A DNA stretch of 64,000 nucleotides from JALZKA01 sp033856515 (GTDB taxonomy: Bacteria > Actinomycetota > Thermoleophilia > Solirubrobacterales > 70-9). The notes beneath the pieces were generated by a model. The model was not told the DNA's origin and searched no databases. It worked only from the letters and a program-made list of their open reading frames with translations. Positions within the stretch are counted from its first letter, which is position 1, and every line of letters starts with the position of its first letter. This document shows, piece after piece, positions 25,537 through 34,284 of the stretch. The DNA lies in assembly GCA_033856515.1 (NCBI GenBank), contig JAWVEY010000050.1, positions 62,001 through 126,000 of the forward strand, read 5' to 3'. The position numbers and the translations under genes are program-made.

Positions 25537-26543
25537 GCGATCAGCCTGATGACGGCCTTCTCGATGCCGGCGCGGTCGGCGAAGTCCTTGCTGCCACCGG
25601 CCTTCGCCAGGCGGTCGACGGCGGACTTGATCGTCGTGCCGCTCTCGAACTGGGAGATCACTCGCGGGTCCACGTAGGAAGAGCGACAGACGGCCGGCGT
25701 GTTCCCCAGAATCTCGGCGACGACCTTGATCACGTCAACAACAGCCTGGTCCGGATCGTCGGTGCCGGCGTGATCGGCAAGGAACATCGCGGCAAGGACC
25801 GTCCCGTTCCAGGTGCGAAAGTCCTTCGCCGTGTAGTCGTCGCCCAGGAGGTCCTTGAGCCACGCGTTGATGTCGGCCGAAGTGACGTCGCTCCAGACGC
25901 CCTTCGACTCGCGGTAGGCAAGTAGATCGTCGGTCGGCTTACCGCGGCGGCGCTTAAGCGCGGTCACCGTGGGCACAACCAGGCGATCCTCGATCGGGTA
26001 GGTGCGCTGCGCCCCGCCCTTGGCGATGTAGTCGAACTCGATCACCGAGCCTCGCTTCACGCGCACATGCTGCTTTTGGATCGTCGCGAGCCCGAAGCTC
26101 TCGTTCTCCTCGGCGTAGTCCTCGCCGCCGACTCGGAACATGCCTATGTCGAGCAGGCGCACAGAGCACGCCATCACGCGCTCACGGACGAGGCCGCGAA
26201 GGCCCAGGTCTCCCTCGAGCGCATTGCGCGCCGTGGGGAGCGTCGCGGCGAACTCCGGCAGGCGCTTGAACTTCTCGCGGTCCCGCTGGGCTCGCCAGTC
26301 GTCGTGGTACAGGTACTGGCGCCGCCCGGCATCGTCAGTGCCGACGGCCTGGATGTGGCCGCGGTCGTCGGCGCAGATCCAGACGTCCTTCCACGCCGGC
26401 GGGATTACAAGCGCCTTGATCCGTTCCAGGACGGCATCGTCCGTGATCGTGTCGCCACCCTCGTCGCAGTACGAGAAGCCGCGACCGCGCCCGATGCGGC
26501 TGAATCCCGGTCCAGTTGGATCTGATCGACGCGTGCGGGGCAC
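25533..26543 (-). CDS. Type IB DNA topoisomerase
   Basis: A 336-residue enzyme of the poxvirus/eukaryote-like type IB family, which relaxes supercoils through a 3'-phosphotyrosine link. The N-terminal domain has RGFSYCDEGG and IPPAWKDVWICADDRGHIQAVGTDDAGRRQYLYH. The catalytic pentad region includes MFRVGGEDYAEENESFGLATI, VIEFDYIAKGG and the KDFRTWNGTVLAA segment. The nucleophile is Tyr in AVCRSSYVDPRVI. GTG start at 26543, 32 bp after the methyltransferase stop, so the two may be co-transcribed. Sporadic in bacteria; not functionally tied to pili as far as known. Confidence 0.92.
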   Translation of the reverse strand: MPRTRRSDPTGPGFSRIGRGRGFSYCDEGGDTITDDAVLERIKALVIPPAWKDVWICADDRGHIQAVGTDDAGRRQYLYHDDWRAQRDREKFKRLPEFAATLPTARNALEGDLGLRGLVRERVMACSVRLLDIGMFRVGGEDYAEENESFGLATIQKQHVRVKRGSVIEFDYIAKGGAQRTYPIEDRLVVPTVTALKRRRGKPTDDLLAYRESKGVWSDVTSADINAWLKDLLGDDYTAKDFRTWNGTVLAAMFLADHAGTDDPDQAVVDVIKVVAEILGNTPAVCRSSYVDPRVISQFESGTTIKSAVDRLAKAGGSKDFADRAGIEKAVIRLIA

Positions 26544-26575
26544 GGGTCAGTGCCGGTGCCCGCGAGACCGTGCTG

Positions 26576-27412
26576 TCAAACGGCCGGCAACGCGACCGAA
26601 GAGCGGTTGGCGTTTGGCATGAGCGGGCCCCTGGTGATCGTGATCTCGCCATCGGGCCACTCGGCGCTCGACATCCGGTCCGCCATGGAGTCGAAGTAGC
26701 GCTGCTCGATCTCCACGGCGATCGAGTTGCGGCCCCACGCCCCGGCGGCAGCGCTCGTCGTGCCGATTCCGGCGAATGGGTCGAGGACCGTGTCGCCCGC
26801 GTAGGAGAACATCCTGATCAGCCGCTCCGCCAGTTCGAGCGGGAAGCAGTGAGGGTGTCTCGGATCGCTTTCGGCTGGGATCAGCCACACGGACGAGGAG
26901 GTTGTCGCGAAGTAGTCCGCCGGCATCCTCGAGGAGACCTGTGTTTCGACCGAAACCAGGCGTTCGCCGGGCTTGCGCATCACGAGGACGTCCTGTGAGT
27001 CGCACAAGAGCTCGCCACACGGCTGATTCGGCGCTCCGTAGAACGCCGTGTCGTCGAGTTCGGCCCGATCCTGCGGAAACCACCGGATCGCCCGAGTCAC
27101 GTCCAGTCCGAAACGCCGAGTTCGGGCGTGGATGTCCGCTGTGAGCGGCAGATCCTCGTCACACCGCGCCACGGGGCTCACGACGCATGCGAGGTGCCCA
27201 CCCGGGGCCAGCACCCGGTCGCACTCGCTCCAGACCGAGTCCAGCTCGGCGAGGTAATCGCCGTAGTCCGGGATCGCAGAGAACTGGCCGAGCGCCTGGG
27301 AGTCGCCGAAGGACCCGAAGGCGGGCGGGTGCGTGATTATGAGATGCACCGATGCGTCCGGGATGAAGCTCAGGTTCCGGCAGTCGTTCTCGACCAGCGA
27401 ATGCGTCGTCAT
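26576..27412 (-). CDS. Orphan beta-class DNA methyltransferase (N4-cytosine or N6-adenine)
   Basis: A 278-residue S-adenosylmethionine-dependent methyltransferase. Motif IV comes first (LIITHPPAF, in place of the usual S/DPPY), followed by YLAELDSVWSECDRVLAPGGHLACVV. Motif X/I comes near the C-terminus: LIRMFSYAGDTVLDPFAGIGTTSAAAGAWGRNSIAVEIEQRYF. This order is the permuted beta class. ATG 27412 (MTTHSLVENDCRNL) is preferred; the frame stays open to a TTG at 27469. No restriction partner is in the window. Motif IV THPPAF keeps the Pro-Pro but not the leading Asp/Ser or the final aromatic Tyr, so activity and base specificity are uncertain. Confidence 0.82.
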   Translation of the reverse strand: MTTHSLVENDCRNLSFIPDASVHLIITHPPAFGSFGDSQALGQFSAIPDYGDYLAELDSVWSECDRVLAPGGHLACVVSPVARCDEDLPLTADIHARTRRFGLDVTRAIRWFPQDRAELDDTAFYGAPNQPCGELLCDSQDVLVMRKPGERLVSVETQVSSRMPADYFATTSSSVWLIPAESDPRHPHCFPLELAERLIRMFSYAGDTVLDPFAGIGTTSAAAGAWGRNSIAVEIEQRYFDSMADRMSSAEWPDGEITITRGPLMPNANRSSVALPAV

Positions 27413-27557
27413 CGTGGTGAACCCCCGTTCACATTTGTCATTCTCGCCGTACTCGGTCGGCGAGGACAAGGAGCTTCACCGGGACGATCGCGAACCCTTC
27501 GCTTCAAACCTCGTTATGGAGCCTGAACGGGAGATTGCAGGCCCAGCCTGCCCACCC

Positions 27558-28793
27558 CTAGCGGATGTTGTCGTAGAGCGAGAAGATCGGGAGGTACATC
27601 GCGATGACGATGAACCCGACACCGCCACCCACGAGCATGATCATCATCGGTTCGATCAGCGAGGTCAGGGCCTTCACCTTTGCGTCGACCTCGGTCTCGT
27701 AGAAGTCCGCGACCTTTTCGAGCATCGTCTCGAGCTGACCCGAGTCCTCGCCGACAGCCACCATGTGGGAGACCATCGCGGGGAACGCATCGTTCTCCTG
27801 AAGCGGCTTCGCGATCGAGCCTCCGGCCTTGACCGAGGCGTAGACGTCGTCCATCGCCTCCTCGACGACCGCGTTGCCGGCAGTCTGGCCTGCAATCTTG
27901 ATCGCCTGGAGCATCGGGACGCCCGAGGAGATCGTGCCCGCGAAGGTGCGCGACCAGCGGGCCAGCGCGACCTTGTGGACGATGTCGCCGATGTGGGCGG
28001 GGAAGTTGAGCTTCATCCGGTCCCACTGATGGCGCCCGCGCTCTGAGGTCTTCCAGCGGTTGAAGGCGTACCCAACCGCCACGATCATCGCGATCAGGAT
28101 GTACCAGCTACCAGTGATGAAGTCCGAGATCGCGACCACGATCCGGGTCGGCAGAGGGAGCTGCGAGCTGACGCCGGGTGTCTCCTCGGCGATCTCGACG
28201 AAGATGTTCGTGAAGACCGGCACGACGAACGCGCAGACGGCTGCCATCACCAGGAGGGCGATGACGAAGACCGCGGCGGGGTACATCATCGCCGAGCGCA
28301 CCTGGCGCCTAAGGGCGTCGAGTCGCTCGAGCTGGTTTGCGACGCGGTCAAGGGCCTCCTCGAGGCGGCCCGAGCCCTCGCCGGCCTGGACCATGGAGCG
28401 GTAGAGCGGGTCGAAGACGCCAGGCTGGGACTCCATCGCCTGCGCGACGGAGCTTCCCGCCTCCACGTCCTGGCGGAGCGCGACGATCGCCTTCGTGAGC
28501 ATCTCGTCGTCGGTTTGGTCCTCCAGGGTGTAGAGCGAGCGGAGCATCGGCATGCCCGACGAGATCAACGTCGCGAACTGACGCGAGAAGATCGCGAGGG
28601 GGCGCGCCTTCACGTTCTTGAAGCGCTGGAAGATCGATTCGAGCTTGAATGGCTCGCGCGTCTGGGAGACGTCCAGGACGATCAGCCCGCGCTGGCGGAG
28701 CTGCTCGGTGACGGCGGCCTTGGATGACGCCTCGACCTCGCCGCGCGACGGTACGCCCGCGAGGTCGACTGCCCTGAACCCGAACATCGCCAT
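27558..28793 (-). CDS. pilC: Type IV pilus platform protein PilC
   Basis: A 411-residue inner-membrane protein with two GspF domains, each followed by membrane spans. The first repeat is LAIFSRQFATLISSGMPMLRSLYTLEDQ with GEGSGRLEEALDRVA. The second is LARWSRTFAGTISSGVPMLQAIKIAGQT with GEDSGQLETMLEKVADFYETEVDAKVKALTSLIEPMMI. Membrane helices lie at about 170-195, 225-245 and 380-402. It is the platform on which PilB and PilT rotate to add or remove pilins. The 3-bp gap to pilT suggests one transcript. Confidence 0.95.
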   Translation of the reverse strand: MAMFGFRAVDLAGVPSRGEVEASSKAAVTEQLRQRGLIVLDVSQTREPFKLESIFQRFKNVKARPLAIFSRQFATLISSGMPMLRSLYTLEDQTDDEMLTKAIVALRQDVEAGSSVAQAMESQPGVFDPLYRSMVQAGEGSGRLEEALDRVANQLERLDALRRQVRSAMMYPAAVFVIALLVMAAVCAFVVPVFTNIFVEIAEETPGVSSQLPLPTRIVVAISDFITGSWYILIAMIVAVGYAFNRWKTSERGRHQWDRMKLNFPAHIGDIVHKVALARWSRTFAGTISSGVPMLQAIKIAGQTAGNAVVEEAMDDVYASVKAGGSIAKPLQENDAFPAMVSHMVAVGEDSGQLETMLEKVADFYETEVDAKVKALTSLIEPMMIMLVGGGVGFIVIAMYLPIFSLYDNIR

Positions 28794-28796
28794 GGC

Positions 28797-29939
28797 TCAG
28801 ACTCCCGCCGCGACCGGAGGTCCGGACTGCTGGGTGGGCTGGACAGGCTGAGCACCACCGGTTTGAGCACCGGGCATCGGGCCCAGAAGGCGCTTCAGCT
28901 CCTCCGGCACGGACGCCCGCTGCATCGCCAACTGCGGCGAGATCTTGCCCATCCGCACGAGGGCTGCAAGGTTCGAGTCCATCGTCTGCATGCCGACCGA
29001 CCCCGAGGTCTGGATCGCCGAGTAGATCTGGTGGGTCTTGCCCTCGCGGATCAGGTTGCGGATCGCTGGGCTCGGTATGAGCACCTCGGTGGCGCAGACG
29101 CGGCCGGATCCGTCGGACGTCGGCAGGAGCTGCTGGGTGACGATCCCCTGGAGGGCGATCGAAAGCTGCATCCGCACCTGCTGCTGCTGGTGCGGCGGGA
29201 AGACGTCGATGATGCGGTCGACGGTCTGCGCTGTCGACTGCGTATGAAGCGTGGCGAAGACGAGGTGCCCGGTCTCGGCCGCGGTCAGCGCGGTCGAGAT
29301 GGTCTCGAGGTCTCGCATCTCGCCGACGAGAATCACGTCGGGGTCCTCACGGAGGGCAGACTTGAGGGCGCTGGAGAAGTCCGTTGCGTCCGAGCCGACC
29401 TCGCGCTGGTTCACGATGCACTTCTTGTGCTTGTGGAGGAACTCGATCGGGTCCTCGATCGTGAGGATGTGTTCCTCGCGCTCCTCGTTGATCAGGTCGA
29501 TCATCGAGGCGAGTGAGGTCGACTTGCCCGAGCCGGTCGGGCCGGTGACGAGGACAAAGCCGCGAGGCTTGCGGCAAAACTCCTCGAGCACATGCGGCAG
29601 ACCCAAGGTCTGGAGCGATTCGATCTTCTCGGGAATGTGGCGGAAGGCGGCGGAGATGGCGCCGCGCTGGAAGAAGACGTTGACGCGGAAGCGAGCCACG
29701 TTCGGGATCGCGTAGGCGAGGTCGAGCTGCAAATTGTTCTCGAACGCCTTGCGCTGCGAGTCGTTCAGGATCGAATAGACGATCTCCCGCGTGTCCTGCG
29801 GCGTCAGCGGCGGATAGTCATCGAGCGGGGTGATCTTCCCGCGCACGCGAACGGCCGGCGCGAAGCCCGGCGAAAGGTGCACGTCGGAGGCCCTTACCTC
29901 CACCATCCGATTGAGGACCGCTGCGAAGTCGAGGCTCAT
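28797..29939 (-). CDS. pilT: Pilus retraction ATPase PilT
   Basis: A 380-residue hexameric ATPase that depolymerises pili and powers twitching. Walker A is GPTGSGKST (133-141). The Asp box, Walker B (ALREDPDVILVGEMRDLETIST) and His box (GHLVFATLHTQSTAQTVDRIIDVFP) follow, then the PilT-specific AIRNLIREGKTHQIYS near residue 280. The Gln/Pro-rich tail is extra. Its presence alongside pilB implies dynamic, retractile pili rather than a static or secretion-type pseudopilus. Confidence 0.95.
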   Translation of the reverse strand: MSLDFAAVLNRMVEVRASDVHLSPGFAPAVRVRGKITPLDDYPPLTPQDTREIVYSILNDSQRKAFENNLQLDLAYAIPNVARFRVNVFFQRGAISAAFRHIPEKIESLQTLGLPHVLEEFCRKPRGFVLVTGPTGSGKSTSLASMIDLINEEREEHILTIEDPIEFLHKHKKCIVNQREVGSDATDFSSALKSALREDPDVILVGEMRDLETISTALTAAETGHLVFATLHTQSTAQTVDRIIDVFPPHQQQQVRMQLSIALQGIVTQQLLPTSDGSGRVCATEVLIPSPAIRNLIREGKTHQIYSAIQTSGSVGMQTMDSNLAALVRMGKISPQLAMQRASVPEELKRLLGPMPGAQTGGAQPVQPTQQSGPPVAAGV

Positions 29940-30011
29940 CAGGTTCTCTTTCGGCGCGTGGGCGCTCAGGCTTGAGAGCCGGACGCGTAGAACCCGCGCC
30001 TAGCGTCAGAT

Positions 30012-31853
30012 TCAGCGTGCGACGCGCGCGACTTCCTCGATGGAAGTCACGCCTGCCTCGACCTTGCGCAGGCCGTCCTCAGGCAGCGTGATCATGCCCT
30101 CCTGGCGGGCAACGGCGGTGAGTTCGGCCTCCGTCGCTCCAGAGACCGTCATCTCCTTGAGCGCCTCGCTCATCACCATCACGGAGTAGAGGCCGATCCG
30201 CCCTCGGTAGCCGGAGCCGCCGCACCGGGCGCACCCGACGGGCTCGAACACGGTCAGATCGCCGTCGACATCGTATCCCGCGTCGATCAGCGCCTTCTTG
30301 GGCATCACGGCTTGCTTCTTGCAGAGGTCGCAGAGCTTCCGGGCGAGGCGCTGGGCGACCACGCAATCGACAGCCGAGGCGGTGAGGAAGCTCTCGATGC
30401 CCATCTTCTGCAGGCGCACGATTGCGCCAGGAGCATCGTTCGTGTGCAGGGTCGTCAGGACGAGGTGGCCGGTAAGCGCGGCCTCGATGGCGATCCGGGC
30501 AGTCTCGCCGTCGCGGATCTCACCCACCATGATCACATCGGGGTCGGCGCGGAGCATCGAGCGCAGGCCCGTCGCGAAGGTGAGGCCCGCCCGGCGGTTC
30601 ACCCCCATCTGGTTGATCCCGTCCATGCGGTACTCGACGGGATCCTCGATCGTGATGATCTTCTTCTCGACCGAGTTGATCTCGTTGAGCGTCGCGTAGA
30701 GCGAGGTCGACTTACCCGAGCCGGTCGGGCCGGTGACGAGAATCGCGCCGTACGGCTTTCGATAGGAAGTCTCGTAGCGGGTGCGGCCCTCCCCGTCCAT
30801 GCCCAGCTCGTCGAGCGAGCGCAGCGCCGATTCGGTGTCGAGGATGCGGATCGTGCAGCCTTCGCCTCGGGACGTCGGAAGCGTCGTGATGCGGAGGTCC
30901 ACCTTTCGCCCCTCGACGTTCAGCGAGACGCGGCCATCCTGAGGGACGCGCTTCTCGGCGATGTCCATGTCGCTCATGATCTTGATGCGCGAGATGACGC
31001 CCGCGACCATTCGCTTGGGCACCCTGGCAGCTTCGATCAGGACTCCGTCCACACGGAAGCGGACACGCATCTCGCCGTCCTGCGGCTCGAAATGGACGTC
31101 CGAGGCGCCGTCGTTCGTCGCCTGCCCCAGGATCGAGTAGACAAGCTTGATGACGGGCGCGTCGTCGGCGGACTCACGAAGGTCGGTGACCTCTTCGCCC
31201 GAGATCTCGTCTTCCTCATCGACGGCCTCCGAGACGGCGGAATCCAGCGTGTTGAGCCGGCGGATCAGAGCCTCGATGTCCTCCGGGCCGGCCACGGCCA
31301 CGCGGCAGATCGAGCCGGTGATCATCTGCACGTCGTCGATCGCGATCACGTCGGACGGGTCCGACATCGCGAGCAGCACCGTGTCGTCGGGCATGAAGCC
31401 AACGGGCACCGCGTTGTAGCGGCGCGCCGCGGCGGGCGAGATCAGGTTGGACGCACCCATGTCCACCTTGTAAGAGTTCAGATCGAGGTGGTACAGGCCG
31501 TAGCGCTCGGCGACCGCCCGTGAAAGCTGGTTGGAGTCGATGACCTTCTGCTCGACCAGGATCGACTCGGGAGTGCGGCCGGCTCCACGCGCCTCTTCCA
31601 CAGCAAGCTGGGCGCGCTCCTTGTCGACGTAGCCGAGCTCGACCAGGACGTCCGTGATGAACATGCCCGAGTGGGCCTTGCCGATAGGAGGCGTCAGGCC
31701 GGCGGTGCCGGGCACGCTCGCGGGCACCTCTGCCGGGACGGACTCCGCCTGGGCGGGCGCCGCCTTGGGCTGGTGCGCGAGCGCGGTGGCGCCGTCCGTG
31801 TCGGGCACGGCGGTGTCGGGCACGGGCTTCAGGTAGTCGGGACGCTCGGTCAT
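30012..31853 (-). CDS. pilB: Pilus extension ATPase PilB with N-terminal MshEN-like domain
   Basis: A 613-residue GspE-family ATPase for pilus elongation. A disordered Pro/Ala head (1-60) is followed by a GspE-N/MshEN-like domain (about 62-200): SGMFITDVLVELGYVDKERAQLAVEEAR and ESILVEQKVIDSNQLSRAVAERYGL form the two half-motifs. The catalytic core has Walker A at 375-382 (GPTGSGKS), Asp box, Walker B (RADPDVIMVGEIRD) and His box (LTTLHTNDAPGAI). A zinc site comes from CDLC and CARCGGSGYRGR. The usual RLG Arg of MshEN is not seen, so nucleotide binding is unsure. It overlaps aroE by 4 bp. Confidence 0.94.
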   Translation of the reverse strand: MTERPDYLKPVPDTAVPDTDGATALAHQPKAAPAQAESVPAEVPASVPGTAGLTPPIGKAHSGMFITDVLVELGYVDKERAQLAVEEARGAGRTPESILVEQKVIDSNQLSRAVAERYGLYHLDLNSYKVDMGASNLISPAAARRYNAVPVGFMPDDTVLLAMSDPSDVIAIDDVQMITGSICRVAVAGPEDIEALIRRLNTLDSAVSEAVDEEDEISGEEVTDLRESADDAPVIKLVYSILGQATNDGASDVHFEPQDGEMRVRFRVDGVLIEAARVPKRMVAGVISRIKIMSDMDIAEKRVPQDGRVSLNVEGRKVDLRITTLPTSRGEGCTIRILDTESALRSLDELGMDGEGRTRYETSYRKPYGAILVTGPTGSGKSTSLYATLNEINSVEKKIITIEDPVEYRMDGINQMGVNRRAGLTFATGLRSMLRADPDVIMVGEIRDGETARIAIEAALTGHLVLTTLHTNDAPGAIVRLQKMGIESFLTASAVDCVVAQRLARKLCDLCKKQAVMPKKALIDAGYDVDGDLTVFEPVGCARCGGSGYRGRIGLYSVMVMSEALKEMTVSGATEAELTAVARQEGMITLPEDGLRKVEAGVTSIEEVARVAR

Positions 31854-32662
31854 GGCAAACCCCGAGCCGCACGGCGCATGGTGTCCAAAGGCGGGTCGGC
31901 GCCGGTCCAGATTCGAAGCGAGGCCGCGCCCTGTCTGGCGAGGATCTCGAGCCCGTCGACCGTGGCTGCGCCTGCCGCCCGAGCAGCCACGATCAGATCA
32001 GTGTCGCGTGATCCATAGACCAAATCCATCACCACCTCTGCCTTCAGACCATCGGCCAGGACGGAAAATGGCTTGAGATCGGGCTCCCGACGTTCGGGTA
32101 GGGGCTGCACCTCATTGGCGCTCGCAAGCCCTACCGTCGTCGCGTTGACGAGGATCTCCGGGTCCTCTGTGTCGAGGCCCACGCCCATCTCATCCGCCAG
32201 GGCCTCAGCCTTCGCATCAGTGCGGTTCCACACGTTGACGGCCGCGCCCGCCTCCCTGAGGGCCCAAACCGCGGCCCGGGCCGAGCCGCCTGCCCCCATC
32301 ACCAGCGCACGCACGCCCTCGGGTTGGCTCGGCAGGGCATCGACGATGGCCGTCGCATCGGTGTTTTCGGCTTGGATAACGCCTTTTACGAAGGTCAGCG
32401 TGTTGGCGGCGCCGATCTCTCGCGCGGCGTCAGACGCCTCGTCTGCCACCGCGAGAGCGGCAACTTTGTGCGGGACTGTCACGTTCACGCCGGCAAACCC
32501 CTTTTCGGGCAGCGATCGGACCAGGGCCTCGAAACCCTCGGCCGAAACCTCGATCGCCTCGTAGGACCAATCCTCCAACCCCATCTCGGCCAGGGCAGCC
32601 GAATGCATCGCGGGCGAGCGCGAATGAGAGATTGGTTGGCCAAGCACCGCGAGCCGAGGCAT
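31850..32662 (-). CDS. aroE: Shikimate dehydrogenase
   Basis: A 270-residue NADPH-dependent enzyme reducing 3-dehydroshikimate to shikimate (step 4). The substrate site is VLGQPISHSRSPAMHSAAL, and the catalytic Lys lies in VNVTVPHKVAAL. AENTDA follows, then the Rossmann motif VMGAGGSARAAVWAL and the NADP-selecting NRTDAKAEAL. The end is GLEILARQGAASLRIWTG. It is separated from the other aro genes by the whole pilus locus and is translationally coupled to pilB (ATGA overlap). Confidence 0.95.
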   Translation of the reverse strand: MPRLAVLGQPISHSRSPAMHSAALAEMGLEDWSYEAIEVSAEGFEALVRSLPEKGFAGVNVTVPHKVAALAVADEASDAAREIGAANTLTFVKGVIQAENTDATAIVDALPSQPEGVRALVMGAGGSARAAVWALREAGAAVNVWNRTDAKAEALADEMGVGLDTEDPEILVNATTVGLASANEVQPLPERREPDLKPFSVLADGLKAEVVMDLVYGSRDTDLIVAARAAGAATVDGLEILARQGAASLRIWTGADPPLDTMRRAARGLP

Positions 32663-32734
32663 AGCTTGAGGCTAGACCTTCGCGCCGAGAGGTGGAATAC
32701 CCGCACATATCGCGGGAATTCCTACTCTCGGTGT

Positions 32735-33877
32735 TCAGCAGTCGGTTGGGGAGCCGCCTTCGGCGATCAAGGCGTCTTGGTACGCCTGCTCCGCGGCGGC
32801 GAACTCCTCTTCGGTCTCCACGAAGGTGTGCTCGTTGCATGAGCCGGGCTTGACCACGAAGAAGAAGTAGTCCGAGTCCGCAGGGTGCGCCGCGGCATCA
32901 AGGGAGGCGAGGCCGGGGTTGCCGATCGGGCCGGGCGGAAGGCCCGCGTTGGTGCGCGTGTTGTAAGGCGTGTCCTCTGCGAGGCGCGACTGGACGAGCT
33001 GGCCCGAGTAGTTCTGGTCCTCGTATCGGATCGTCGCGTCGATCCCCAGCGGGTTGCCCTGCTCGAGCCGGTTGTTGATTACCGACGCGGCCAGCTCGCG
33101 CTCTTCGGGGACCGCGATCTCGCGCTCGACCATCGCGGCGATGTTCACCAGGTCGTACTGCGTGCGCCCCTGCTCCTTCGCCGCGCCCTCGAGGTCGATA
33201 TCGGACGCGTTCGTCTCGAACGCCTCAAGCTGCTTGGAAACCAGCTCTTCCACTTTCGCCCCCTTGAAGAGCTCATACGTAGCGGGGAAGAGGAACCCCT
33301 CCAGGTTCTGAGCGTTCTCAGCCCCGTACGCCGCCAAATCGAAGCCCTTGAACGATTCCGTCGCCGCCAGGTAGTCGCCCTTGAGGCCGGCCTTCTTTGC
33401 GACCTGCGCGATCTGGGTCCGGTCGTACCCCTCGGGCACTACAACCTCGATCGTCTTCTTGCCCGCCGGGATTCCTGACGCCTCAGAGCTCGAGTCAGCG
33501 CCCCTGCTGATGATCGTGCCGATCACAGCAACGGCGACGATGAGCAGCCCCAGGCCGATCAGGGCCCACATCCGCCGGCGGTGAACAGCGTCCGAAGGTG
33601 GCCTGCGCGGCGGAGGCGGTGGCGGCGCGGCGGGCTGGACCTGGGTTGGTGGCGTCTCGACGGGTGGCGCCATAGTGGCGGGCGCGACCTCGGTCGGCGG
33701 CAGCGGCTCCGGAGATGCCGTCGGCTGGCTCGATTCCCCCTCCATGCCCGAGCGCACGCGTTCACCTAGCGACTCGCGAGTCTCCTCGCCGCGGCGTCTG
33801 GCCTCGCGCTCGGCGCGGCGGGCCTCGCGTTCGCGCGCAGCCTCGTCGTCTGCAAAGGGGTCTCGCCAGTCGCTCAT
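32735..33877 (-). CDS. mltG: Endolytic murein transglycosylase MltG
   Basis: A 380-residue membrane-anchored enzyme that cuts nascent peptidoglycan. A long acidic/basic cytoplasmic region and Pro-rich linker (1-105) precede the membrane helix (MWALIGLGLLIVAVAVIGTII). A LysM-like subdomain (VVVPEGYDRTQIAQVAKKAGL) and the catalytic YceG domain follow. The catalytic Glu is in NIAAMVEREIAVPEER; DATIRYE and NPGLASLDAAAHPADSDYFFFVV are family signatures. It overlaps ruvX by 4 bp, as expected for the conserved ruvX-mltG-aroE order. Confidence 0.94.
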   Translation of the reverse strand: MSDWRDPFADDEAAREREARRAEREARRRGEETRESLGERVRSGMEGESSQPTASPEPLPPTEVAPATMAPPVETPPTQVQPAAPPPPPPRRPPSDAVHRRRMWALIGLGLLIVAVAVIGTIISRGADSSSEASGIPAGKKTIEVVVPEGYDRTQIAQVAKKAGLKGDYLAATESFKGFDLAAYGAENAQNLEGFLFPATYELFKGAKVEELVSKQLEAFETNASDIDLEGAAKEQGRTQYDLVNIAAMVEREIAVPEERELAASVINNRLEQGNPLGIDATIRYEDQNYSGQLVQSRLAEDTPYNTRTNAGLPPGPIGNPGLASLDAAAHPADSDYFFFVVKPGSCNEHTFVETEEEFAAAEQAYQDALIAEGGSPTDC

Positions 33878-34278
33878 GAATTGCCGTCCTTGGAAGTCGG
33901 TCCCGCCCGGCTCTGGAGGAATGACTCAAGCAGATGGGCTGCCGCCAGTGCATCACTTGGCGCGCCCGCGCCCGAACGAGCGCTCGAGGTCGCCATTCGG
34001 GTCGTCAGGCGCTCGTCGTAAGTCTCAACCGGGATTTCCAGGAGCTTTTCGAGCTCCGCGGCATATGCGCGAGCGCTTTCTGCCTGAAGGCCCACCTCCC
34101 CCGCGAGGGTCAACGGAAGGCCCACGACGACCAGCTCCGCACCGACGGATGCCACCAGCTCCTCGGCCTCGGCCGGATCCGGCCCGAGCACCCCAGCCGG
34201 GCTGGCAATCGTCTCGGTCGGATCGCAGGTAGCCGCGCCCACACGGGCCTCACCATGGTCGAGCGCAAGGATTCGCAT
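33874..34278 (-). CDS. ruvX: Putative Holliday junction resolvase RuvX/YqgF
   Basis: A 134-residue RNase H-fold nuclease implicated in 16S rRNA maturation and Holliday junction resolution. Metal ligands are Asp in LALDHGEARVG, Glu in VETYDERLTT and Asp in PSDALAAAHLLESFL; LVVVGLPLTLAGEVG is the YqgF motif. Length and position (alaS-ruvX-mltG) are standard. Confidence 0.93.
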   Translation of the reverse strand: MRILALDHGEARVGAATCDPTETIASPAGVLGPDPAEAEELVASVGAELVVVGLPLTLAGEVGLQAESARAYAAELEKLLEIPVETYDERLTTRMATSSARSGAGAPSDALAAAHLLESFLQSRAGPTSKDGNS

Positions 34279-34284
34279 CAGGGG

